A stretch of 64,000 nucleotides of DNA, from NCBI GenBank assembly GCA_963725175.1, contig CAVRXH010000006.1, forward strand, positions 6,262,001-6,326,000, read 5' to 3'. The first letter of the stretch is position 1, and each line of letters begins with the position of its first letter. Below are positions 9,462-17,806 of the stretch, piece by piece. The position numbers and the translations under genes were made by a program. The notes under the pieces were generated by a model. That model searched no databases. It was not told where the DNA came from and saw only the letters and a list, made by a program, of their open reading frames with translations. The stretch comes from DASUBV01 sp963725175 (GTDB taxonomy: Bacteria > Actinomycetota > Actinomycetes > Streptosporangiales > Streptosporangiaceae).

Positions 9462-10676
9462 CTACCATGCGCCCCGCTTTCCGGGCATCTCCTTTACCCG
9501 CGCGGGCGACGGGCCCGCCGCACCGCCGGGGAACCCTGACGCACCGCCGGGGAACAGGGCGGTGACGCTCCAGCCGCCCGCCGGGGCGGGGCCTGCGCTC
9601 ATGCTGCCGCCGCAGGCCGCGACCCGCTCGCGCATGCCGGCCAGGCCGTGACCGCTTCCTGACCGCTCCAGCCCGGAGCCCGGCTGGCCGGGCGCGGCGT
9701 TGGCGACCGACACCGCCACGTCGCGGCCCCGACGGCCGATGGTGACCGTGACGGGCGCGCCTGGCGCGTGCTTCAGCGCGTTGGTCAGCGACTCCTGAAC
9801 CAGCCGGTACGCGGCCTCGGACGCGGCGGGCGCGAGCCCTTCCCAGCCTGCTTCCAGGCGGCAGGTGACCGCCAGCCCGGCGCTGCTGGCGCGCCGGACT
9901 AGCTCGCCGGCCAGCTCCAGCCCCGGCGCCGAGGACTGCCCGCTGAGCAGCTCGACCAGCCTGGCGATCTCGGTCCTGGCCTCTCCGGCGGCCTCCGCCA
10001 CCGATTCCAGCGCCTCGGTGACCCCGGCAGGGTCGGTTCCCGCCAGGTACTGCCCGGCGCTGGCCTGCACGACCATCACGCTGAGGCAGTGGGCCACGAT
10101 GTCGTGCAGTTCCCTGGCGATCCGCGCCCGCTCGTAGCGGACCGACTCGCGGGCGAACAGCTCCTGCTCGGCCAGCAGCTCGTCGTTGCGGGCCTGGAGC
10201 CGCCCGGCCAGGTCACGGCGGGAGAGCACGACCCGGCCCGCCAGCCAGCCGCCCACCGCGACCATCTCGTAGACCGGGTTGAACGGGCTGCCGGCCTGGA
10301 GGCCGCCGACCAGCAGGAGCACCCCGGCGATCCCCGCGACCAGCCCGGCGCTGGTGCCGAGGGCGTAGGCGATCAGGAACGGTGTCCAGCCGAAGGGGTT
10401 GCCGAGCGGTCCGTCGGCGGCGGTCAGGTGCAGCGGGCCGATGAGCAGCAGGGCCGCGCAGGTCACCGCGGCGGCGGCCAGCGGCCAGCGGCGCCGGAAC
10501 CCGATCGCGGCGCAGAAGGGCAGGACGAACGCCAGCACCGCCCACTGGCGGCCGCCGGAGCGCGGCGGGGCCGCGCACAGGAAGACGACCGACCAGAGCA
10601 CCAGGCCGGCGGCGAGCAGCGCGTCGCCGCGCCAGGATGTGCCGAGCCGCCGCAGCGCGTCGGCGAGCTCAGGCAT
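9462..10676 (-). CDS. Sensor histidine kinase (HisKA_3), catalytically complete
   Basis: 404 residues: several membrane segments in the first 150 residues, a coiled linker, the HisKA_3 dimerisation box ERARIARELHDIVAHCLSV with phospho-acceptor His191, and a HATPase_c domain with N-box (QESLTNALKHAPG) and glycine-rich box (GLERSGSGHGLAGMRERV). Typical NarL/DesK-type kinase. Its ATG overlaps the end of the preceding kinase-like gene by 8 bp, which implies coupled translation and probably a heteromeric sensor. The likely partner is the NarL regulator at 13219, on the opposite strand. Signal unknown. Confidence 0.9.
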   Translation of the reverse strand: MPELADALRRLGTSWRGDALLAAGLVLWSVVFLCAAPPRSGGRQWAVLAFVLPFCAAIGFRRRWPLAAAAVTCAALLLIGPLHLTAADGPLGNPFGWTPFLIAYALGTSAGLVAGIAGVLLLVGGLQAGSPFNPVYEMVAVGGWLAGRVVLSRRDLAGRLQARNDELLAEQELFARESVRYERARIARELHDIVAHCLSVMVVQASAGQYLAGTDPAGVTEALESVAEAAGEARTEIARLVELLSGQSSAPGLELAGELVRRASSAGLAVTCRLEAGWEGLAPAASEAAYRLVQESLTNALKHAPGAPVTVTIGRRGRDVAVSVANAAPGQPGSGLERSGSGHGLAGMRERVAACGGSMSAGPAPAGGWSVTALFPGGASGFPGGAAGPSPARVKEMPGKRGAW

Positions 10677-11823
10677 GACCGCTGATCAGCGGGAGCGTGG
10701 CCGTCGCGTGGCACACGCCGCCGGTGAGCCTGCTGTCCACCGTGCCGCCATGCAGGGCGGCACGCTCCCTGGCGGCCGCCAGCACGGCCCGCAGGTCGGC
10801 GCGGCGGGACTGCGGGCCTGAGACGTGCAGCTCGATGATGTCGGGACGGAAGTTCAGCCGCACGTCGATAACCGCGTTGGGCGCGTCCTCCAGCGCCAGC
10901 AGCAGGTGCTCCACGATCCGGTACCCCGACAGCTCAAGCCCGGCGGGCAGGACGCGCGGGTTCCCGTCCACGGTGAGCCGGGCGTCGCCGGTGGTGGCCC
11001 GGCTCAGCAGGTCGGCCAGCCGGGCCAGGGTCGGCTGCGGCTCGCTCGGCGGGTGTTCCTCCAGGGCGCCGAGCATCTCGCGGAGCTGGCCGAGCACCTG
11101 GCGGCCGTCCTGCTCGATGGACGCCAGCGCGCGGCGGACGGTGCCGGGATCGCTGTCCGCCGAGTCCAGCGCGCCGGCGGCGGTCGCGGCGATGCCGTCG
11201 AGCCGCACGTGCAGGGTGTCCTCCAGGTCCGCGTTGACCCGCGCGCGGTCGGCCAGCACCGCGAGCCTGGCGGTCTGCTCGCGCTGCGCGCGCAGCTCGG
11301 CCGACCTGCCGCGCAGGGCCTCGGCGATCTCGGTCCTGGAGCGCACCAGCCGCCCGGCCACGAAACAGGCGACGAGCACCGGCACGATGAGCTGCAGCCC
11401 GTCCGCCTGGATGCGGGGGTCAGAAAGGCCCTCCGCGACAACGTCGGCGACGCACAGCACCAGCCCGGCCGCCGACCTGAGCCCGGTGCACCTGGCACCC
11501 GCGGAGTAGGCCACCAGGAAGATCGCCGGCAGGGCGACGCCGCACCGGGCCAGCGGCGGGAACAGCAGCCAGCTCGCCACCGTGGCCGCGAGCATGACGC
11601 CCGCCGCGGTCAGCGGCAGCGGGCGGCGCCAGGCGACCGGCAGGACCATCGCGAGCACCCCGGCGGCGGACGCGGCGCCGATGCCGGGACCGCGGAGGCC
11701 GATGACGCCGATGGCGACGCCGATCACGTACATTCCGAGCACGGCCGCGATCACGATGTCGGCCACGCTCATTCCCGAGACTGTCCAGGCCATCCGGGAC
11801 CGCAGGCTCCTGGCGGTGATCAT
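10669..11823 (-). CDS. Histidine-kinase-like protein with degenerate catalytic sites (pseudokinase)
   Basis: 384 residues with the same architecture as the kinase it overlaps (membrane segments to about 160, coiled coil, DHp-like and ATPase-like parts). In the DHp box, ADRARVNADLEDTLHVRLD aligns with ERARIARELHD of the neighbour, putting Glu201 where the phospho-acceptor His should be. The N-box reads EHLLLALEDAPN instead of ESLTNALKHAP, losing the Mg-binding Asn, and the glycine-rich box is missing. It probably neither binds ATP nor is phosphorylated, and may serve as the sensing or regulatory half of a heterodimer. AGGAGGT precedes ATG 11823. Confidence 0.85.
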   Translation of the reverse strand: MITARSLRSRMAWTVSGMSVADIVIAAVLGMYVIGVAIGVIGLRGPGIGAASAAGVLAMVLPVAWRRPLPLTAAGVMLAATVASWLLFPPLARCGVALPAIFLVAYSAGARCTGLRSAAGLVLCVADVVAEGLSDPRIQADGLQLIVPVLVACFVAGRLVRSRTEIAEALRGRSAELRAQREQTARLAVLADRARVNADLEDTLHVRLDGIAATAAGALDSADSDPGTVRRALASIEQDGRQVLGQLREMLGALEEHPPSEPQPTLARLADLLSRATTGDARLTVDGNPRVLPAGLELSGYRIVEHLLLALEDAPNAVIDVRLNFRPDIIELHVSGPQSRRADLRAVLAAARERAALHGGTVDSRLTGGVCHATATLPLISGHA

Positions 11824-11932
11824 GGCTTACCTCCTGCCAGCCTGTCTGGGGCCTGCCGCACTGATCATCTCGCCGCCCGGTGACGCCAGGCAATGCCGGG
11901 GTGACCAGCGCTGCCTGGCGTCGCCGAGCGGG

Positions 11933-13042
11933 TCAGAGCGTGACCCGCCCGGAGCCGGTCACCGAGGTGATGTTCGCCCGCACTGGCTTGCTGATGTCCT
12001 CGGCGCAGCGGCCGCTCTTCTTCGGGAAGATCACGGCGTTCACCACGGTGACGGTGAGCGTCCCGTGGATGCCCCGGTAGCTGCCCGTGCCGTGCGACAG
12101 CGTCACCGGAGCGGTGCTCTTGAGCACCAGGGCGCAGGTGCGCGGGTTGTCCGAGATCACCTTGAGCCTGGCGTGCAGCTTGCTGACGTTGGCCTCGAAG
12201 GAGCCCTTGGTCAGGACGATCTTGTTGACGTTCCCGTGGTCGAGGGCGTCCAGGTGATCGACTCCGTAGTCGGTGCGGAAGCCGGTGATGACGTCCCGGT
12301 TGGAGCGCGTCGAGGTGCCGACCTCATAGATGTGCAGGACGCCGCTGGCGGCCGGAGTAACGGCGGAGGCGGCGGTCGCGGAGGTAGTGGAGGTAGTGGA
12401 GGCCGCGGCCCTGGCGGGGGACAGGCCCGCGCTCGCGGCGAGGGCGGCTGCCGCGCCGATCGCGGCGATGGCGGCGACGTAGGAGCTGGCTCGTCCGGTC
12501 ATCATGGTGGTGTCCTTCTGCGTAGTGGCGGCATGGCTGGCCCTGGCGGCGGAACGGCGCCCGGAGAGGAGCATCACGCTGAGCACGAGGATGCTGACGA
12601 TGCTCAGCCCGATGCCGAGCAGGCCCTGGACCGGAGGCGAGCCGCTCGCGGAGTGGTGCGCCACCGGCGCGGAGTCCAGCAGCTCGCCCGTGACGAACGC
12701 GGCGGTCCCGATCCCGGCGATGGTCGCGGCGATGGCGGTGCGGCGTCCGGTTCCCGCGCTGCCCTCGCGCGGCCGCACCCGGCGCGCGCGGACGGCCCCG
12801 AGCAGGCCTGCGACGCCCAGCGAGAGCGCCAGGATGATCGCCTGCACGACGTAGTAGGACAGGGCAGGGCCGAAAGGCCAGACGGTGCTCGGCGGGCTGA
12901 CCCCGCGTCCGGCGGCGATGCCCCAGGTCTGCGCGGCGACCACCGCCAGGTAGGGGATGACGATGAGCCCGGCGGCCCGCCGGGCGTCGCGTACGGTCCA
13001 GCCCGCGATGAGCGCGAGCACGAGTCCCGATAGTGGGGTCAT
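11933..13042 (-). CDS. Membrane protein fused in frame to a secreted domain (possibly two genes)
   Basis: One frame of 369 residues from ATG 13042 (GGAGGT upstream). Residues 1-165 hold four or five hydrophobic segments. From residue 180 a second signal-peptide-like stretch starts (MMTGRASSYVAAIAAIGAA...ARA), followed by a secreted domain with GSYRGIHGTLTVT near the end, reminiscent of DUF3224/allene-oxide-cyclase-like barrels. An AAGGA site lies at the right distance before the internal ATG ATG at 12505, so 11933-12505 is probably translated on its own. The missing stop between the parts is either a true fusion or a lost stop codon. It lies upstream of and parallel to the kinase genes, consistent with a membrane stress or signalling locus. 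Confidence 0.65.
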   Translation of the reverse strand: MTPLSGLVLALIAGWTVRDARRAAGLIVIPYLAVVAAQTWGIAAGRGVSPPSTVWPFGPALSYYVVQAIILALSLGVAGLLGAVRARRVRPREGSAGTGRRTAIAATIAGIGTAAFVTGELLDSAPVAHHSASGSPPVQGLLGIGLSIVSILVLSVMLLSGRRSAARASHAATTQKDTTMMTGRASSYVAAIAAIGAAAALAASAGLSPARAAASTTSTTSATAASAVTPAASGVLHIYEVGTSTRSNRDVITGFRTDYGVDHLDALDHGNVNKIVLTKGSFEANVSKLHARLKVISDNPRTCALVLKSTAPVTLSHGTGSYRGIHGTLTVTVVNAVIFPKKSGRCAEDISKPVRANITSVTGSGRVTL

Positions 13043-13218
13043 GACGAACCTCCGTGGTTCCCGACGGGACTTTCAGGCCCCGCGTGTTCAGTGAGATGAA
13101 CACTAGGAATCCGGGCAGCGCCTGGTCGTCCTGCGGGCGGGCGACCTTTCCCTGCTGCCGTCACTCGTGAGGACTACTGTGGGCGCGTTCCGCTGACCTG
13201 CTTCCCTGGAGCCGCGCG

Positions 13219-13944
13219 ATGGCTGAGTCCGCCGATCTCCCCGGCCCGGGCCAGGCTGGCCCGCCCGGCCCGGGCGCCGCGCGGCCCATCACGGTGCTGA
13301 TCGCCGACGACCAGCGGATGGTCCGCCGCGGCTTCCGGGTGATTCTCGAATCCGAGCAGGACATCACCGTGGTGGCCGAGGCCGGCGACGGCCGGGAGGC
13401 CGTGGACCTCATCCGCAGCCACCGGCCCGCGGTAGCCCTGCTGGACATCCGGATGCCCCACATGGACGGCCTGCACGCCGCCCGCCAGGTTCTGGTGCCC
13501 GGCTCGGAGACCAGGGTGCTGATCCTCACCACGTTCGACGCCGACGAGTACGTCTACGAGGCGCTGCGCGCCGGCGCCAGCGGCTTCCTGCTCAAGGACG
13601 CCCCGGCCGACCAGCTCGTCATCGCGGTCCGCAGCATCGCGGCCGGCGACGCGCTCATCGACCCCGCGATCACCCGGCGTCTCATCTCGCGGTTCGCGCT
13701 CGCCGCGCAGGCCCCGGCCGGCCTGCCCGCGGAGCTGCGCTCGCTCACCGCCCGCGAGCTTGACGTGCTCCGGCATGTGGCGCGCGGCCTGTCCAACAAC
13801 GAGATCGCGCGCGAGCTGGTGGTCGAGGAGAACACGGTCAAGACCCACGTCAGCCGCATCCTGGCGAAGCTGGGCCTGCGGGACCGGGTGCAGGCCGTGG
13901 TTCTCGCCTACGAGCTGGGCTTCGTCACGCCGGAAGCGCGCTAA
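13219..13944 (+). CDS. NarL/FixJ-family response regulator
   Basis: 241 residues. Receiver domain at about 24-140: VLIADDQRMVRRG gives the acidic pair Asp30-Asp31, LLDIRMPHMDG the phospho-acceptor Asp76, then LILTTF and LLKDAP carrying the conserved Thr and Lys. A C-terminal LuxR helix-turn-helix follows (LTARELDVLRHVARGLSNNEIA, VKTHVSRILAKLGLRDR). It is divergent from the membrane/secreted gene and the kinase pair, which lack another regulator nearby, so it is the likely output of the 9.4-11.8 kb kinases. The first 20 residues are a Pro/Gly-rich extension not usual for the family. Confidence 0.9.
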   Translation: MAESADLPGPGQAGPPGPGAARPITVLIADDQRMVRRGFRVILESEQDITVVAEAGDGREAVDLIRSHRPAVALLDIRMPHMDGLHAARQVLVPGSETRVLILTTFDADEYVYEALRAGASGFLLKDAPADQLVIAVRSIAAGDALIDPAITRRLISRFALAAQAPAGLPAELRSLTARELDVLRHVARGLSNNEIARELVVEENTVKTHVSRILAKLGLRDRVQAVVLAYELGFVTPEAR

Positions 13945-13983
13945 TCGCGGTCCCAGGGAGCGTCCTCGCCCAGCTGTTCAGGT

Positions 13984-13998
13984 GATGCCTTCGGCATC
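13984..13998 (+). terminator. Short UUCG-loop hairpin after the response regulator
   Basis: GATGCC-TTC-GGCATC forms a 6-bp stem closed by the stable C(UUCG)G loop, 40 bp after the regulator stop. There is no T-run and the stem is short, so it may be a weak terminator or a 3'-end stabilising structure. Confidence 0.4.
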
Positions 13999-14061
13999 CG
14001 GTGCCCGGGTACTACACCCCCAGGACTGGATCGCCAACGGGTTCGGCGGGGAGGGGTGCAC

Positions 14062-14562
14062 ATGGCACGCATGAGGACCGGAGACGGCAGGTTTCTGGAT
14101 ATCTACCTCAATGATCATCTGGCCGGGTCCACGGCCGGGGTGGAGCTGGCTCGAGGCCTGGCAGTCGCCGGCGGGTCCTCGGCCGACGGCGACGTGCTGC
14201 GCGAGCTGGCGGCGGACATCGCCAGGGACCGAGCGGCGCTCCAGCAGATCATGGCCAGGCTGGAGGTACGCGGCCGGCGCTACAAGGTCGCCGGGGCCTG
14301 GCTGGCCGAGAAGGTAAGGCGGCTGAAGCTGAACGGCACCATCGGCACCAGGTCCCCGCTGACCAGCCTGATCGAGCTGGAGATGCTCAGGCTCGGGGTG
14401 GAGGGCAAGGCCGCCGGCTGGAACGCGCTGCGGGCCATCGCCGCGCGCGAGCCGCGCCTGGACGCCGGCCAGCTTGACGAGCTGGCCGGCCGGGCGCGCG
14501 ACCAGGCCGGGAAGGTCGAGGACCTGCGGCTACGGGCCGCGAAGCGGGCGCTCAGGCGCTGA
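14062..14562 (+). CDS. Conserved actinobacterial protein of unknown function, all-helical
   Basis: 166 residues from ATG 14062; a gaggggt ribosome site precedes it. The sequence is helical and charged, with repeated heptad-like Leu/Ala spacing (LRELAADIARDRAALQQIMARLE), then LIELEMLRLGVEGKAAGWNALR and AGQLDELAGRARDQAGKVEDL. It has no signal peptide or membrane segment. The spacing of acidic and aromatic residues recalls ferritin-like or DUF892-type helical bundles, but the metal ligands are not convincing. It is followed directly by the remnant of a cation exporter. Confidence 0.7.
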   Translation: MARMRTGDGRFLDIYLNDHLAGSTAGVELARGLAVAGGSSADGDVLRELAADIARDRAALQQIMARLEVRGRRYKVAGAWLAEKVRRLKLNGTIGTRSPLTSLIELEMLRLGVEGKAAGWNALRAIAAREPRLDAGQLDELAGRARDQAGKVEDLRLRAAKRALRR

Positions 14563-14566
14563 ACGC

Positions 14567-15024
14567 CTTGACCTGTCCGGCAGCCGCCCAGGCACCGACA
14601 ACAGCGACACCCGGCGGACGGTCATCATCGCCGGGGCGGCCAACCTGCTGGTCGGGGTGGTCAAGCTGGCCGCCGGCATCCTGCCCGGATCCTCCGCGAT
14701 GCTGGCCGAGACCGCGCATTCCGCCGCCGACACGCTGAACCAGGCGTTCCTGCTGCGCTCGCGTTCGGGATCTTCATCGCCGGCGCGGGGTTCTCCGTCT
14801 TCGAGGGGATCCTGGCGCTCCAGCACGGCTCCGACGAGAGCCCGGTGCCCGCCTATATCGCGCTGGCCGTCGCCTTCGTGGCGGCCGGGGAGATCGACCG
14901 GCGGCTGGCCAGCGTGCTGCCGCTGACCGCGCACGTGTTCCTCGACCCCACCCAGCAGAGGCCGTCGGAAAGCGAGCGGGCCGGAGACGAGCGGCAGGGT
15001 GAACCCGCCGCGGAGCCAGGCTGA
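14567..15024 (+). pseudogene. Remnant of a cation diffusion facilitator exporter
   Basis: Two reading frames together give pieces of a CDF protein. The first (to about 14755) has TVIIAGAANLLVGVVKLAAGILPGSSAMLAETAHSAADTLNQAFL, the first two membrane helices with the family's His/Asp metal site (HSAAD). After a frame change come FGIFIAGAGFSVFEGILAL and AYIALAVAFVAAGE, then an abrupt jump to the usual C-terminal end (LPLTAHVFLDPT). From the family I expect a HPFGYGKERY segment after the first break and a long stretch before the C-terminus; both are absent. No good start codon is seen. A decayed gene with at least two internal deletions, so not explained by a single sequencing error. Confidence 0.78.
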
Positions 15025-15025
15025 G

Positions 15026-16298
15026 CTAGCGGCGCCTGCTGGCCTCGTCGCCGGCGTTGGCGACTATCCCGAAGATGTCGGCGGCCGTCACGGTGAGGGT
15101 GTCAGCGTCCGCGTTGACGATCTCGTCGCGAGCGCAGACGCAGTAGCGCAGGTCTTCGGCCTCCGGGTCCATGTTCGCCGTCTTGCGGACGAGGGCGACC
15201 TTGATGCGGGAGGCGTCCACGCGCTTCCCCCACTTGCACTCTCCTGCCAGCACGGGAACGCGCTTCTTGTCACGCTCGGCCATAACGACGGCGTGGATCT
15301 CGTTGTTGCCATCACGCGTCCACCACGGGCCGATCGCCACGACCTTGGGACCGAGCGCGCCCTCGCGGGCCAGGCGGCGCAGGTGCTGGCGGAACGCGTC
15401 CTCGTAGGCCCGCCCCATGTAGTCGTCCAGGTGATCGAGGAGCGCGTCCACGATGGTGTCACCGAGTCCGCGCTCGATTTCCGGCTGGTACCGCGACAGC
15501 GGCCCGAGGTAGAAGGCAAGGAAGTCGTCCGCGATGCGGTACAGCCGGTTCTTGCCGCGCCGCTCGTCTTCGGTAACGGGACTGATCCGCTCGACAAGGC
15601 GCAGTTCGGCGAGGCGGTCCAGAGTCCGGGTCGGACTGGAGCCGAGCGCATCGGCAAGCTCGCTGAACCTGGTAGCACCGGCCGCGATCGCGCTGAGTGC
15701 CGCGCCGGGAAGGTCACCGTGGTCTGCCTCGGTTGCGAGGATGAGCCGGCCTTCGGACTGCAGACGGCTCCCTGGCTGGCAGGCGAGGCGCAGCAGATTC
15801 TGGCGGATCGACTGGTCCTGATTCCACCAGGACAAGTACAGCGGGATCCCGCCCACGATGCCGTAGACCACCGCGCGGTCGGCCGGAGCGAGATCGGGAA
15901 GCATCTCGGCAGCCTCATGCGGCCGGAAGGGATGCACGTGGAGTGTGAGATCGAACCGGCCGTAGAGAGGGGCGCGGTACTCGCGGAGAGCCTCCATGGA
16001 GCGGACGGCAGATCCGCAGATGATGATTTTTAGCTTCGACGACGACGGCAGCCGGTCAAGAAACGCGCGCAGCACGCCCGGCAGATCCGGCGCATTGGAT
16101 ACCAGCTCAGGGAACCCATCGAGCACGAGCAGCAGCGGCTCGCCACACCACGTTCGTCCTGGTGAGTTCCCCGAATCGTTCGATCAGCGCGGACTTGCCG
16201 ACCCGCCGACGTCCCCAGATCAGCGCCGGCCTGCGGTCACGCTCCCACCAGTCGTCGAGCGCGGCTAGTTCACTCCGTCGGTTAACAAATTCGGCCAC
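15026..16298 (-). pseudogene. DUF234-type AAA ATPase, broken by a frame change and missing segment
   Basis: From GTG 16298 the first ~55 residues hold a Walker A (GRRRVGKSALI) and stop making sense after LTRTNVVW. The next frame resumes at EPLLLVLDGFPELV (Walker B) near 16140 and continues intact through a winged-helix part (ATRFSELADALGSSPTRTLDRLAEL) and the DUF234 C-terminal domain, with VLAGECKWGKR resembling the E-x-K of a PD-(D/E)xK nuclease fold. The 50 or so residues I expect between Walker A and Walker B are absent, so a deletion accompanies the shift. Family members are archaeal-type ATPases often found in mobile or defence regions. It is divergent from the AAA/DUF4276 pair. Confidence 0.75.
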
Positions 16299-16612
16299 AG
16301 AGTCATGCTAGCTAAAACATACGTTTCGCGTACCATACCTGTAACGTATGTTTCATGGTCTGCCCCTTTTATGCCAAGTCGATCGGAGTCGGCTTGGCGG
16401 GCGGGATCTGTACCCTGCGCGGACTCCCGTGCTCGCACCTTCGCTGATCAAACTCGAGTTCGGTCCGAGATCGTCAGCGGGCTGCAACCGCAGGCGGTGC
16501 TAGCCTGTGCGAGCTTGGGCATGCCTGGGCTAGCGTTCTGGCTGTTGAGAAGTCCGAGTCCGGCAGCGGCAGCGCGCCGGAGACTCGCGGCCTGCGGGGT
16601 CTGGAGGGCCTG
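16299..16612. promoter_or_regulatory. 314-bp divergent intergenic region with an 11-bp inverted repeat
   Basis: No gene is seen. Near its left end (16315-16353) a perfect AAACATACGTT inverted repeat with a 17-bp spacer lies in locally AT-rich sequence, just upstream of the broken ATPase. The rest has average composition and shows no clear promoter for the rightward ATPase gene. Confidence 0.45.
16315..16353. repeat. Perfect 11-bp inverted repeat, candidate operator
   Basis: AAACATACGTT (16315-16325) and its exact reverse complement (16343-16353) flank 17 bp, centred about 36 bp upstream of the leftward ATPase start at 16298. AT-rich half-sites in a high-GC genome, placed over a likely promoter, suggest a repressor operator with two half-sites separated by roughly two and a half helical turns centre to centre. 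It could also be a scar of a mobile element; no duplicated target was found. Confidence 0.55.
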
Positions 16613-17803
16613 ATGGAGCAGCCGACGCCGTTCATCAGCCGTGTGCGCCTGAAGAACTTCAAGAGCATCGCTGAGTGCGACGTGCGCCTGGGTCCCCTGA
16701 CGATGCTGGTCGGGCCGAACGGCAGCGGCAAGAGCAATTTCCTCCAGGCCCTGACGCTGCTCGGCCGGGCCGTGAGCACCACGCCCTATGAGGCGGTAAA
16801 CGGGCTTGGCGGACTGTCGGAGCTCGTGCGCCGGGCGCCAGAGCCGGCGGAGTCGTTCAGCATTGACGTTGAGGCCACGATGCCGTGGGCCGGGACACGC
16901 GAGCACCTGTTGACAGCTCGATACGGATTCGAGGTGGGTGCTGCTCCACGCCAGGCGCTGCGGCCTTTCGAGGTGCTTAGGGAAACCTGCGAGGTGAGCT
17001 TCGGCTCGAATGCCTGGCGATTCAGCGTTGAGCGCGGCCTCGTGCAGGAAGAGGGGCGCGTGCCTCCGGCCGGCCGGATCGAGCCAGACCGGCTGTACCT
17101 GCCGGTGGCTGCTACCCAGCGGACTTACAGTCCCCTGGCCCTGGGCCTGGCCAGCATGCAGTCCTACAACCTCAGCCTGGAAGCGCTGCGGGAGCCGGCG
17201 CCCCTGCTGGAGGGCGCGGCGCTGGACCCGCGCGGGGATCATCTAGGTGATGTGCTGAGCGCCATTGCTCGCGTGCGGCCTGAACTCAAGCGCCGTATCG
17301 ATGCCTACCTGAGCGCGATTGCCCCGGGGATCGAAGGCGTGGACCCGTATGTCGCGGGCCATTACATGACGGTCGCGTTCCGCGCTCATGGCCGCCAGGA
17401 GGCGGGGGGCATTGAGTTCGGCCCTGAGTCGATCTCGGACGGGACTATCCGGGCAGCGGGCATCCTGGCCGCGCTTTTCCAGCTCCCGGTGGCCGATGGG
17501 CGGATTTCCCTGATCGGGATTGAGGAGCCGGAGATAGCCCTGCACCCGGCCGCCGCCGGCGTGCTGTTTGATGCGCTAACCGAGGCAAGCGAGCAGGTAC
17601 AGCTCGTGGTGACCACTCAGAGCCCGGACTTGCTCGATCGCGATGACCTGGAAATATCGGCTGTGCGCGCAGTGAACATGGAGGACGGCGTCACGCGGAT
17701 CGGCGAGGTTGACCGGGCGAGCCGCCAGATCGTCGCGGACAAGCTCTACACCCTCGGGGAGCTGATGCGCGGCAACCAGATCTCGCCGGAGCCGGAGGCC
17801 TGA
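16613..17803 (+). CDS. AAA family ATPase (AAA_21/COG4637-like), probable defence ATPase
   Basis: 396 residues: SMC/RecF-like N-terminus LKNFKSIAECDVRLGPL, Walker A GPNGSGKSN (34-42), a variable middle, an ABC-type signature region (GPESISDGTIRAAGILAALF), Walker B LIGIEEPEIALHP and a switch region VVTTQSPDLLD. This is the ATPase half seen in OLD/RloA/AbiL-like two-gene systems. It lacks its own C-terminal TOPRIM nuclease; that role would fall to the next gene, 3 bp downstream. Intact, with composition like its neighbours. Confidence 0.88.
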   Translation: MEQPTPFISRVRLKNFKSIAECDVRLGPLTMLVGPNGSGKSNFLQALTLLGRAVSTTPYEAVNGLGGLSELVRRAPEPAESFSIDVEATMPWAGTREHLLTARYGFEVGAAPRQALRPFEVLRETCEVSFGSNAWRFSVERGLVQEEGRVPPAGRIEPDRLYLPVAATQRTYSPLALGLASMQSYNLSLEALREPAPLLEGAALDPRGDHLGDVLSAIARVRPELKRRIDAYLSAIAPGIEGVDPYVAGHYMTVAFRAHGRQEAGGIEFGPESISDGTIRAAGILAALFQLPVADGRISLIGIEEPEIALHPAAAGVLFDALTEASEQVQLVVTTQSPDLLDRDDLEISAVRAVNMEDGVTRIGEVDRASRQIVADKLYTLGELMRGNQISPEPEA

Positions 17804-17806
17804 TCC

